A stretch of 14,123 nt of DNA. It comes from Asterionellopsis glacialis. Its lineage: Eukaryota; Bacillariophyta; Plagiogrammaphyceae; Rhaphoneidales; Asterionellopsidaceae. Under the pieces are notes generated by a model. It was given only the letters and a program-made list of their open reading frames with translations, had not been told where the DNA came from and searched no databases. Positions within the stretch are counted from its first letter, which is position 1. Every line of letters begins with the position of its first letter. Where the stretch lies: NCBI GenBank assembly GCA_014885115.2, contig WKLE02001325.1:18057-32179 (forward strand). The letters run 5' to 3'. Shown here piece after piece: positions 8,501 through 14,123 of the stretch. Both the position numbers and the translations under genes were made by a program.

Positions 8501-10740
8501 GCAGCGAATTCGCACGTGTAAGATAATTGTGAAACCTGGTTTGTCGAATTCAATCATTTTTGTTATATCTCACCAATCACCTTTCCTCGATTAAAAAACA
8601 GACCATTACACCAAATTCAGGAGAGGGAACAGACCACGCATGGGGTGGTAAGAAAAGGCACAGCGATATTGAATTCCTTGTTTCGTGATCACTGTCTCTT
8701 GCAGTTTCTTACACTATTTTTTTGTGCTGCGCATCCGAAATGGCACCTGATCTCATATTCCAGGTAACTACTTCATGATGGGAGGAGCTCTTAAAGGAAG
8801 GCAGATATTGGGGGAGTACCCAAAAGGTTTTACTTCAAATGATCCCACGAACGATGGTCGAGGCAGGTTGATCCCTTCAACGTAAGTTTTGCATCCTTTG
8901 CCGTTGATTGTTTGGGGGGGGGCATTGATGTACTTAGCTGTGCTTTCGCTTTCTTGCTCTATCATGTAGTTCCTGGGACGCTTTATGGAATGGAGTTGCT
9001 CAGTGGTTTGGCATCACAAGTGAAGAGGATTTGAACTATGTGTTGCCGAACAGGAATAATTTTGCATGCAGGCTATTCACTGACAATGACCTTTACGTAG
9101 GTGGACAGGAGACAAACCCCGGGTGCAACGGAGAAGGCCTCCGTTTCGCCATGAACCTAACTAGGACTACATATTTAACAGGCCCCGAGCAAAAGAAGTA
9201 TTGTGAAGTTATTAAAGATAGAGTTGAGAAAACAGCTAATTCTACAATTCTATGTGCGGTTATTGACCAGAAAGTAATCAAAATTTCAAACCGAAGGCAA
9301 CTCACGGCAACAAATTCCAGTGTTGTAGAGATGCAAGTTGAAGTATCCAGTGACTTGAGTGACGGTGGTACATTAGCAACAAATGTCACATCCGCATTGG
9401 ATGATGGTACATTATCGTCAGCTTTACAGTCTGCTGGTGTGGAGAATTCTGGGGCATCCCAAGTACAACAAGTTATTACAGAATCTTCGACTCCTTCACC
9501 CACGCCTTCACCCACGCCTTCTCCCACACCTTCACCCACGCCTTCTCCCACACCTTCACCCACGCCTTCCCCCACACCTTCACCTACACCTGCACCTGCA
9601 ATTAATGAACCCTCACCTGATACGACTCCGTCATTTGCATTTGATATCAGATATGCTGGTGAAATTGAAGTTGTGTTTGACGATGGAAGCTCCAACGAAG
9701 AAATTGTCATGCATTACAATATCTCAGATAAACCATACGGCGTGGTCTTGTACAAAAGCGACTGCAAGACCGAAGTCCCTATGGATGTTCTAAGTAAGGG
9801 AATAACAGCTTTCCCGGGAAGTTCCTCTGCATACAGGAGTCTTACCGTGGGAGTTAATGTCCACCAGGAAAACATTCAGAACGAAACCAACGGTGTTTGG
9901 GCATCAAACGGTACAAATAGTGGTTTGATTCGGTTCTGTGTTCGTGTGGATCTTTATCCTGAACAAAATGATACAGTGAGTGTCAATTTCCACGAAACGA
10001 ATGTGACTCTGGTAGTCAATATGGAGCAGGGATTTGCCATAACCAGTGTAGAAACGGATCGCAATGAAGCTGTAGATGTGGACAAGAATGTTACAGCGAA
10101 CTACCCCGTGGTTGCATATCAGTGTGACGAATTGGGAAACGCTGATTCGACCCTTTTGTCACAAGGGTCTGAAATTTATGTTTGTGTTGAAACAAATGCC
10201 TCTGAAGTGATGATAACGAATATCCTTTCTTTCGATATGTCCCAAAATGGAGCTTACGGAGGATCCTTTTCTCCGATCACAACAACTGGCGGGACCAATG
10301 AACTCACTTCCGTATCATGCTCGGGACAGAAATGCATTATCCACACAATGGTTATATCTTCATTCTTCGACGTAAGAAATGTGAACGACATTCAGGGGTC
10401 GGGATCGGCCTTGTTGGCATTCGGAACGTCTACTAGTCGGCGTATGTTGGAGAGAACGGTTAAACCGGGAGATCGGAAACTCGCTGGAGAAGAAGTTTCA
10501 GTATTCTATGTGTCTTTTGGAATCAAAGGTGGGGCGGAGCCTGAGACCATGGAAGAGCCTAAAGTTGCCGCTGGAAAGAAAAGCCATTTAGTGCTGCCTT
10601 TGGGTATTGTTGCTGGTACTCTCAGTGCTCTGGGATTGGGGTTGGTGACGTATTGGTTGATTGCAAAAAGTAGATCTAGCCGGGAAAAGCACGTAGACGA
10701 TCTCACATTAGAAGAAAACGAAGAGATTGCAGCAGCGTAA
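197..10740 (+). CDS. Giant secreted type I membrane protein: DUF1800-DUF1501 fusion with cytochrome-b5-like and carbohydrate-binding-like inserts (13 exons)
   Basis: Exons, read directly: 197-2139, 2238-2805, 2897-2996, 3133-3452, 3576-3963, 4085-4362, 4479-5435, 5592-6396, 6497-6540, 6643-8517, 8602-8647, 8764-8881, 8970-10740. They total 9213 nt, or 3070 codons plus TAA. All introns are GT-AG, and every junction restores a domain motif. ATG 197 is the first ATG in the window and opens a signal peptide (residues 1-32). Domains by residue: DUF1800 in three pieces (149-206, 738-985, 1747-2083); cytochrome-b5-like (about 635-690); two CBM4/9-like modules (1348-1527, 1535-1713); DUF1501 (2104-2512); (TPSP)n linker (2655-2691); transmembrane helix (3021-3046). 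DUF1800 and DUF1501 are often adjacent, probably co-transcribed genes in bacteria; their biochemical role is not established. DUF1501 belongs to the alkaline phosphatase/sulfatase-like superfamily, so hydrolysis of a phosphate or sulfate ester outside the cell is a guess. Exon structure is very likely; function is unknown. Confidence 0.9.
641..814 (+). other. DUF1800 domain, first piece (residues 149-206)
   Basis: ARFLERVTFGPTNAEL at about 152-167 matches the conserved start of DUF1800 (PF08811; bacterial form roughly A-x-x-LL-x-R-x-x-FG-x-T). A helical stretch ending in HREYYRKRLNPR follows. The next conserved DUF1800 block does not appear until residue 738, so the domain is interrupted here inside a single uninterrupted exon. 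Confidence 0.8.
2099..2370 (+). other. Cytochrome-b5-like heme-binding segment (residues about 635-690, across intron 1)
   Basis: After splicing, intron 1 creates Met648 and the run VYDVTGWASVHPGG (650-663). This is the signature of the cytochrome b5 fold (PF00173, V-Y-D-V-T ... H-P-G-G). His660 would be the first axial heme ligand. A second His, His682 in FSTSHDMERW, lies 22 residues downstream; in classical b5 the two ligands are about 24 apart. The segment is short and its N-terminal core is weak, so a degenerate b5 fold without heme is possible. Confidence 0.6.
2140..2237 (+). other. Intron 1 (98 nt, phase 2)
   Basis: Donor GTAAGT, acceptor CTCTAG after a T-rich tract. Splicing joins AT to G to make Met648 and assembles the b5-like signature. 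Phase and motif both support it. Confidence 0.9.
2806..2896 (+). other. Intron 2 (91 nt, phase 0)
   Basis: Donor GTAAGT, acceptor TGACAG. The join gives NYRDV|LREISYSPRMGEF, a conserved DUF1800 block. Confidence 0.92.
2997..3132 (+). other. Intron 3 (136 nt, phase 1)
   Basis: Donor GTAAGT, acceptor TTACAG. The split codon C|AC encodes His871, directly before PDENFAREMMQLF. Confidence 0.92.
3453..3575 (+). other. Intron 4 (123 nt, phase 0)
   Basis: Donor GTAAGT, acceptor ATTAG. Its length is a multiple of three and it is open in frame until the acceptor TAG, which acts as a stop if the intron is retained. Confidence 0.9.
3964..4084 (+). other. Intron 5 (121 nt, phase 1)
   Basis: Donor GTAAGT, acceptor CTTCAG. 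The split codon G|GA encodes Gly1107. Confidence 0.88.
4363..4478 (+). other. Intron 6 (116 nt, phase 0)
   Basis: Donor GTAGGT, acceptor TTGCAG at 4477-4478. A competing TGCAG ends at 4420, but it enters the wrong frame and hits a stop, so the downstream site is preferred. Confidence 0.82.
5436..5591 (+). other. Intron 7 (156 nt, phase 0), carrying a (TTG)14 microsatellite
   Basis: Donor GTATGT, acceptor CCATAG. The join gives QIVMLV|DDVVMV, matching GLVMLIDNVEYC in module B, which confirms it. The intron is a multiple of three and stays open in the exon 7 frame until its own acceptor TAG. Confidence 0.9.
5484..5525 (+). repeat. (TTG)14 microsatellite inside intron 7
   Basis: Fourteen perfect TTG units, followed by the near-unit TGTTGTT. 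Such tracts change length easily. Read in the upstream exon frame it would encode 14 leucines. Confidence 0.97.
5640..6170 (+). other. Carbohydrate-binding-like module B (residues 1535-1711)
   Basis: Runs from GCENNLAGNNGDFEA, a typical N-x-x-F-E start of CBM4/9 modules, through a GESSRSIKV strand, FKYKVKVYNETNNSS, YSSTFTIPDDWDN and the closing VMLIDNVEYCEV. The order of strands and the shared K-V-K-x-Y-N-E, F-T-x-P-x-x-W-D and V-M-L-x-D-x-V motifs show it is a tandem duplicate of module A. It lies wholly in exon 8. Confidence 0.62.
6180..6275 (+). other. Pro/Thr-rich linker (residues 1715-1746)
   Basis: A low-complexity run of PT, PS and AP steps with P-T-x-x-P-T spacing, the type of linker common in secreted diatom proteins. 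It probably forms an extended, O-glycosylated spacer between module B and the last part of DUF1800. Confidence 0.75.
6397..6496 (+). other. Intron 8 (100 nt, phase 1)
   Basis: Donor GTAGGT, acceptor GCGACAG. The split codon G|AA encodes Glu1787 and restores IVEPSRRDASYETEAVL. Confidence 0.9.
6541..6642 (+). other. Intron 9 (102 nt, phase 0)
   Basis: Donor GTGAGT, acceptor GGTACAG. The join gives ETEAVL|DHLLYHRNTAPF, a core DUF1800 motif. The preceding exon 9 (6497-6540) is only 44 nt. Confidence 0.93.
8518..8601 (+). other. Intron 10 (84 nt, phase 0)
   Basis: Donor GTAAGA, acceptor AAACAG. The join gives SEFAR|TITPNSG. Retention gives a stop after two codons. Confidence 0.9.
8648..8763 (+). 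other. Intron 11 (116 nt, phase 1)
   Basis: Donor GTAAGA, acceptor TTCCAG. The split codon G|GT encodes Gly2442 in HAWGGNYF. It defines the 46-nt exon 11 that carries the G-T-D-H motif. Confidence 0.92.
8882..8969 (+). other. Intron 12 (88 nt, phase 2)
   Basis: Donor GTAAGT, acceptor ATGTAG. The split codon AC|T encodes Thr2481 in RLIPSTSWDALW. Confidence 0.9.
9160..9489 (+). other. Small alpha/beta module after DUF1501 (residues about 2545-2654)
   Basis: A helix (GPEQKKYCEVIKDRVEKT), a paired Cys, a strand ending in the basic NRRQL, a strand VVEMQVEVSSDL, and a Gly/Leu/Ser-rich helix GTLSSALQSAG. This resembles a module repeated in many diatom and related algal secreted proteins, somewhat like SEA domains. 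I know the pattern but cannot assign a named family with certainty. Confidence 0.4.
9490..9600 (+). repeat. Coding minisatellite: 12-nt unit encoding (TPSP)n linker (residues 2655-2691)
   Basis: About eight 12-nt units of the form CCTTCNCCYACR, with a partial 24-nt super-period in which ACG and ACA ends alternate, decay into APAPAINEP. The linker is probably extended and O-glycosylated. Unit changes would keep the reading frame. The long antisense open frame over it is a by-product of this repeat. Confidence 0.9.
9625..10480 (+). other. C-terminal beta-rich ectodomain module (residues about 2700-2985)
   Basis: Successive beta strands starting FAFDIRYAGEIEVVF, with RFCVRVDLYP, GFAITSVETDRNEAV, VVAYQCDELG, SEIYVCVETN, CSGQKCIIHTMVISSFFDV and GSGSALLAFG. 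The short-spaced Cys pairs are conserved-looking. The pattern recalls a membrane-proximal module seen in numerous diatom type I surface proteins; this is recollection of style, not a database match. Function unknown. Confidence 0.45.
10588..10665 (+). other. C-terminal transmembrane helix (residues 3021-3046) and cytoplasmic tail
   Basis: A 26-residue hydrophobic run from LVLPLGIV to YWLIA is followed by the stop-transfer sequence KSRSSREK and an acidic 24-residue tail ending EENEEIAAA. With the N-terminal signal peptide this predicts type I topology, with nearly 3000 residues outside the cell or in an endomembrane lumen. Confidence 0.85.
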
Positions 10741-11437
10741 AATGCTCACAATCGAGAAAGTCTTTATTTTTCATGAACTATCTACGATACAATTCTTCGC
10801 TCTAACAAGATAAATTATTCTAGAAAACTGAAAGATATCGCCAATACACAGTCTTTTGATTACTCCAGTATTGTGCTGATTGCTTATCAAGCAGGATATG
10901 TGGAGAGAATATTCATTGAAGGATAAACAAGTACTGTACACACGTTGTAAGAATAGCAGTAGAAATCTAGAACAAGGTGGGGAAGTATTGCATGATATCT
11001 CTCTTGAGATTGAAAAACAAACCAGCAAGCATGCTAGAGGGCTTAGAAACTTAACTCTATTGATGTTTATTATGAATCTTTAATTTTTTGGCATATGCTA
11101 TGGCTATTTCTGCATCCTAACTAAACCTTTTGTTTCCATTCTCTCTCATACTTTGATGTTTATTTTTATAATAATCAGGAGTTTTTTCCTCTGTTAGTAT
11201 TCCACATTCTGCTGTCATCTGTTGGCTAACTGTTGAGATGGTTTCTTAATTTTGTCATGATAGCACTTGAGATTAAGGCACTCAACATTTCCTTGTTAAG
11301 TTGATTGTACTCACATTGTTTGGACAATCTTTTTTCTCTATATTTCTCAACATCTCCTTGTTCTTCAGACATGATGCTGTAAATGACTGATGACATTGTC
11401 TGTTTCATTCCAATCATCCAACATGCCTTGATGAAAA
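10741..11437. other. 3' flank and AT-rich intergenic DNA, no supported gene
   Basis: The first 100-200 nt should hold the 3' untranslated region of the large gene; I see no canonical AATAAA. The rest is AT-rich. Open frames on both strands (plus 10880-11083, minus 11226-11417) lack recognisable domains and good starts. A 17-nt near-repeat (CTCAACATYTCCTTGTT) lies at 11281-11297 and 11346-11362. Confidence 0.5.
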
Positions 11438-12106
11438 ATGTGTGTGTTGAATCAGATCTTTAAGACATGTTCCAAACAAAGCAACTTTGTGAAAAATGAT
11501 CAGGCATTGACAACTTGCTTGCCATTGACAACCTATTTCCAAAAGGTGCAACTCTCTGCATCAAACTCAATTCCCCAAAAAAACCTTTTAGATGACACAG
11601 TCACCAAGAATAATCAAAAGGAATTTGGAGATTACCTTAACAAAGTCCAACATGGACTTAAAAAACAATAAATTATTTGCCAATCAAAAGGAAATCTCCA
11701 GCACATATTTGACCAACAAAATTCAAAGCTCAAGGCATTCCTCAAGGAATTTTCAGATGACCTAGCAACCATCTACAAAGCAAAACACAAAGGAGAAACC
11801 CTATAATAAAAACAAAAAACTGGGCTTGGCAGGACTTTACATATTTATCCAATGCATTACCCATGCCAATAACTTCTTCAGCCAGTATGTTCAAACCACA
11901 AAGCCAACTACCTTATCAAATATGCCAAAGTAAACTTCAGCAAAGCAAGCATAAGTAGCTTCTCCCAGGAGCAACTAGATACCTTCACCACCAAAGTCAT
12001 TGCAATCTTACCAAATACCTTCAAAGACATGATATCCTTATTCTGCATCTGCGGTGGAGGTGAAGAACAACCAGCAATCATGGTCAACTTGAGCAATGAA
12101 CAATAA
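11438..12106 (+). pseudogene. Possible decayed coding stretch of unknown origin
   Basis: One plus-strand frame shows coding-like composition (CAA, AAA, GCC and ACC codons, amphipathic Lys/Gln/Asn-rich helices) over about 220 codons. It is broken by TAA at 11669, a TAA pair near 11804, TAA at 11870, and TAA at 12104. The first piece, with ATG at 11438, gives 77 residues. The last open piece (11873-12103) includes NYLIKYAKVNFSK and a CICGGGEE motif. I do not recognise a family. A remnant of a mobile-element or viral-type ORF is one reading; chance openness in AT-rich DNA is the other. Confidence 0.3.
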
Positions 12107-12854
12107 GACAACAGTAGCATCAGCAGTGCGGACACCAGCAGTGATTAGGGGGGGAATGAGGACACAATCAATGCCAGCAATGGTTAATCTAATATTAAAC
12201 AATGTAGAAGGAGGCATTGGTGTAGTTGATTGTAGGTTAGTGCCATCCAGAATGGGAAAACAATAAAATAAAGTAGGAAGTAAAAATAACGTAAGATCTA
12301 CGTTACCATAACTCAACAACCAACAGGCCAGCAATAACGAATCAAACTCTAATTTCTAAATTTAATACTTCAAGATTATTGTAATTATTTAAGCTCCATA
12401 TTATTTATTCCATCAGTTGAGAGTAGGTTATTGATTCACAATAAAATACATGTTATTTTTTCAACTCAGTCATTTTTTTGCATCTTGTGCTTTATTCACG
12501 GGCTTTCAAGGTGCCATGTATATACAAGATGGTATATAATTCTGATAGATGATTGGGTAATTCAATGCTTGATTGATGTCATCATCACATGCATAAAACA
12601 AGCAGTAAAAGGTGATTGTTTGTACTTTTTGTTTTGCAGTCTCATTGTTCTCCAATACAAATATTCCTCTTCGTATCCTGGAATAATATTAGAACCAGCA
12701 CAAAGAAAGAGTGAACAAATAATTGCCATTGTAGACAAGTATGGAGGTACCTTGCAGATCTTCCTTGTAGATTATGCATGTAATTGGGATACCATAGTGA
12801 GCTTTTCTTCATAATGCGATATTCAAAGAGTACACAACCCAGACTGGGATTCTA

Positions 12855-12888
12855 TTTCAATGAGAAAAACAAGCACCTTATAGTGCTC
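12855..12888 (-). repeat. Inner-arm motif of the inverted repeat, re-used at 13757-13790
   Basis: Reverse complement of 13757-13790 with one mismatch in 34 nt; the first 25 nt are identical. A diverged third copy with an insertion lies in the left arm at 12604-12647. Confidence 0.85.
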
Positions 12889-13028
12889 ATTTTGTGTACA
12901 TGATGATGACATCAATCAAGCATTGAATTACCCAATAATTTATCAGAATTATATATATATACATGGCACCTTGCAGTATACAAATAAAGCACAAGGTGCA
13001 TAAAAATGACCAAGTCAAAACAATAATA

Positions 13029-13094
13029 TCATATGAAGTTTACTATAAATCAATAACCAGCTCCAAATGGATGAAATAAGTCATATGAAGTTTA
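13029..13094 (+). repeat. Short direct repeat within the right arm
   Basis: TCATATGAAGTTTA occurs at 13029-13042 and again at 13081-13094. The left arm has only one corresponding place, so the second copy probably arose after the arms formed. Confidence 0.8.
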
Positions 13095-13320
13095 AACAAT
13101 CAGAACCATCTTGCAGTATAATATATAAATCTTACAATTAGAATTTTTTTTCTTCTTGTTGGCCTGTTGGTTGTCAAGTTATGGTTATGGTAACATATAT
13201 ATTACGTTTGTTTTACTTCCAAATTTATTTCTATTCCTGTTGTTCCATTCTGGCTTCCACTAATGTACAATCAAATACACCAACAGATCCTGCTGTAGCA
13301 TATATTCTCATTAGATTAAC

Positions 13321-13756
13321 TTGTTTGAAAGGATGCTTTTGAAAGGATGCTGATTGTTGATTTTGATTTGCAGTATACTACGTATAGTAGTAGGGTTCAA
13401 ACTAGAATTTTTTTTTCCTAACTCCACGTAAGTTCAAGGTTTGCATGTCAACAACAAACTCAAAATCGTCAGATTTTTCCGAACAATCTTTTTTCTTTCC
13501 TACAGCCTCTACTAGCCTTATCTCTTATGGATCTATCTTGATGTCCGCGCATGTGCCAGGAGGATCAGGGAATTTCGAGAAAACGGGTGACAGACTTTAC
13601 TTTTCAGACTCACTCTGCGTAACGAAAGGTTCTGACACTTACTCGTCTTCGTGAAATAAAATAAAAAATGGCACATGGGTACTGTACGATATCACGTTGA
13701 TTGTTCTGTACATTCTGTACTAGCACTTTCCAGGATTCTGATTGGCTAATTGGAAA
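13321..13756. other. Transition from AT-rich repeat DNA to the upstream region of the next gene
   Basis: Composition becomes less AT-rich after about 13440. A Ser-rich open frame of 69 codons (13445-13654, ATG start) lies here. Its content is low-complexity and no neighbour supports it, so I do not call it a gene. TTGCAGTATA at 13368-13377 is a third copy of a 10-mer also at 12971 and 13111. Confidence 0.4.
13324..13351 (+). repeat. Perfect 14-bp tandem duplication next to the inverted repeat
   Basis: TTTGAAAGGATGCT occurs twice in a row, at 13324-13337 and 13338-13351, four bases outside the right end of the inverted repeat. It may mark a repair or insertion footprint. Confidence 0.9.
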
Positions 13757-13790
13757 GAGCACTAAAAGGTGCTTGTTTTTCTCATTGAAA
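13757..13790 (+). repeat. Copy of the inverted-repeat inner motif upstream of the next gene
   Basis: Matches the reverse complement of 12855-12888 at 33 of 34 positions. It lies about 240 nt before the start codon at 14032, so it falls in the probable promoter. Confidence 0.85.
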
Positions 13791-13838
13791 GAGAGCTCCA
13801 TTCATTATCCTTATTTTTTTTTAATGGAGATTTTGGGG

Positions 13839-13946
13839 GTTCGGTTCTCTCGACCCGAACTCCTCTTTGACACCAAGAACAAAAAGGGACAAAAAAACTA
13901 GTCCTACTACTCTCGACTTTTTGGAGTCACACACTCAGACTCTCGA
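13839..13946 (+). promoter_or_regulatory. Probable promoter/leader elements: three CTCTCGA copies and a dyad
   Basis: CTCTCGA occurs at 13847-13853, 13910-13916 and 13940-13946. The first lies between the arms of a 6-bp dyad, GTTCGG at 13839-13844 and CCGAAC at 13855-13860. They sit 85-190 nt upstream of ATG 14032. Whether they bind a regulator is unknown. Confidence 0.3.
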
Positions 13947-14014
13947 ACTCTGAATCACAACAAAACACAGTACATCCAACAATCTTGCTAACCACAATAG
14001 AAAATTATCTCTAG

Positions 14015-14035
14015 ATGGATAGAAAGTCATTATGA
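14015..14035 (+). promoter_or_regulatory. Six-codon upstream ORF overlapping the next start codon
   Basis: ATG at 14015 opens MDRKSL and stops at TGA 14033-14035. The stop overlaps the ATG at 14032 as ATGA. If it lies in the transcript it would lower or reroute initiation at the main start. Confidence 0.45.
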
Positions 14036-14123
14036 AGATGCGCTCTAAAACCACCTTGCGAATCGTTGTTTGCTTGGTAATTGTAATGACCTTGCTAGTT
14101 CCCATGACATCATCGTTTCCAAT
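14032..14123 (+). CDS. 5' end of a second secreted or plastid-targeted protein (runs off window)
   Basis: ATG 14032 (or the in-frame ATG at 14038) opens a frame that continues to the end of the window, 30 codons plus two bases. It has a basic start (KMRSK), a strong hydrophobic core (LRIVVCLVIVMTLLV) and then PMTSSFP. This is a typical signal sequence. The S-S-F-P step resembles the ASAFAP-type site (Phe after cleavage) of diatom plastid presequences, but an ordinary secretory signal is equally possible. Nothing of the mature protein is visible, so no function can be given. Confidence 0.65.
   Translation, partial: MKMRSKTTLRIVVCLVIVMTLLVPMTSSFP

Larger units (their letters stand above)
7549..9063 (+). 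other. DUF1501 domain (residues 2104-2512, exons 10-13)
   Basis: KAVIYVYLFGGMDSFYML at about 2105-2122 matches the start of DUF1501 (PF07394, L-x-G-G-x-D). LGGFDHHAALKENL around Asp2380-His2381-His2382 matches the conserved G-G-F-D-T-H block. GSEFAR|TITPNSGEGTDHAWGG|NYFMMGGAL across introns 10 and 11 matches S-E-F-G-R-T ... G-T-D-H-G. LGEYP and a closing SWDALWNGVAQWFG follow. The family falls in the alkaline phosphatase/sulfatase-like superfamily, and Asp2380, Asp2437 and His2438 are candidate metal ligands. Length is about 400 residues, typical of the full domain. The substrate is unknown. Confidence 0.88.
12183..13320. mobile_element. 1.14-kb imperfect inverted repeat, fold-back/MITE-like element
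   Basis: The left arm (12183-12647) and right arm (12858-13320) are reverse complements over most of their length, with substitutions and small indels. Exact cores pair 12552-12587 with 12901-12936 (36 nt), 12316-12329 with 13161-13174 (14 nt), and the outer ends 12183-12193 with 13310-13320 (11 nt). About 210 nt form the central loop. No transposase is visible and no target-site duplication is obvious. An inverted duplication of a locus is an alternative. Confidence 0.75.

Noticed and set aside
9093..9710. A 205-codon antisense open frame (GEGV repeats)
   Set aside because: It is the reverse of the (TPSP)n minisatellite; the sense frame has the conserved protein.
1..10740. Bacterial origin or contamination, given the DUF1800/DUF1501 content
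   Set aside because: Twelve consistent GT-AG introns interrupt conserved motifs, so this is a eukaryotic nuclear gene.
10880..11083. A plus-strand open frame downstream of the large gene
   Set aside because: It falls in the probable 3' flank, its first ATG is internal, and nothing in it is recognisable.
11226..11417. A minus-strand open frame of 63 codons
   Set aside because: Somewhat coding-like, but no domain, no clear start context, and stops on both sides.
12431..12814. A 127-codon open frame on the plus strand
   Set aside because: It lies across the left arm and loop of the inverted repeat, has Ile/Cys/Phe-rich composition typical of AT-rich noncoding DNA, and no recognisable motif.
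13445..13654. A 69-codon Ser-rich open frame
   Set aside because: Short, low-complexity, no domain and no supporting context; more likely part of the next gene's upstream region.

Overview
The window looks like nuclear DNA of a photosynthetic stramenopile, most likely a diatom. Support comes from many short GT-AG introns (84-156 nt), a secreted surface protein with Pro/Thr/Ser-rich linkers and C-terminal ectodomain modules of a kind common in diatom surface proteins, and AT-rich, repeat-bearing intergenic DNA. The species cannot be resolved by eye.

Positions 1-10740 hold one large plus-strand gene. I resolved 13 exons and 12 introns, all GT-AG. The joined coding sequence is 9213 nt and encodes 3070 residues. 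Domain order: signal peptide; start of DUF1800; a long insertion ending in a cytochrome-b5-like segment; middle of DUF1800; a second long insertion with a Cys-rich part, two tandem carbohydrate-binding-like beta modules and a PT-rich linker; end of DUF1800; a full-length DUF1501 domain (alkaline phosphatase/sulfatase-like superfamily); a small alpha/beta module; a (TPSP)n linker; a beta-rich module; one transmembrane helix; and a 24-residue cytoplasmic tail. In bacteria DUF1800 and DUF1501 are usually separate neighbouring genes. Here they form one polypeptide, predicted to sit on the cell surface as a type I membrane protein.

Positions 10741-13440 are AT-rich and hold no gene I can support. 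They contain the 3' flank of the large gene, a stretch that looks like decayed coding sequence (11438-12106), and a 1.14-kb imperfect inverted repeat (12183-13320) that looks like a fold-back or MITE-type mobile element. A 34-nt piece of the element's inner arm occurs again, inverted, at 13757-13790.

Positions 13441-14031 look like the promoter and 5' leader of a second plus-strand gene. It starts at 14032 and runs off the window after a hydrophobic signal sequence of about 30 residues. A 6-codon upstream ORF overlaps its start codon.

The strongest candidate for an undescribed system is the 3070-residue protein: a bacterial two-gene module fused, enlarged with heme-like and sugar-binding-like inserts, and anchored in a eukaryotic membrane.
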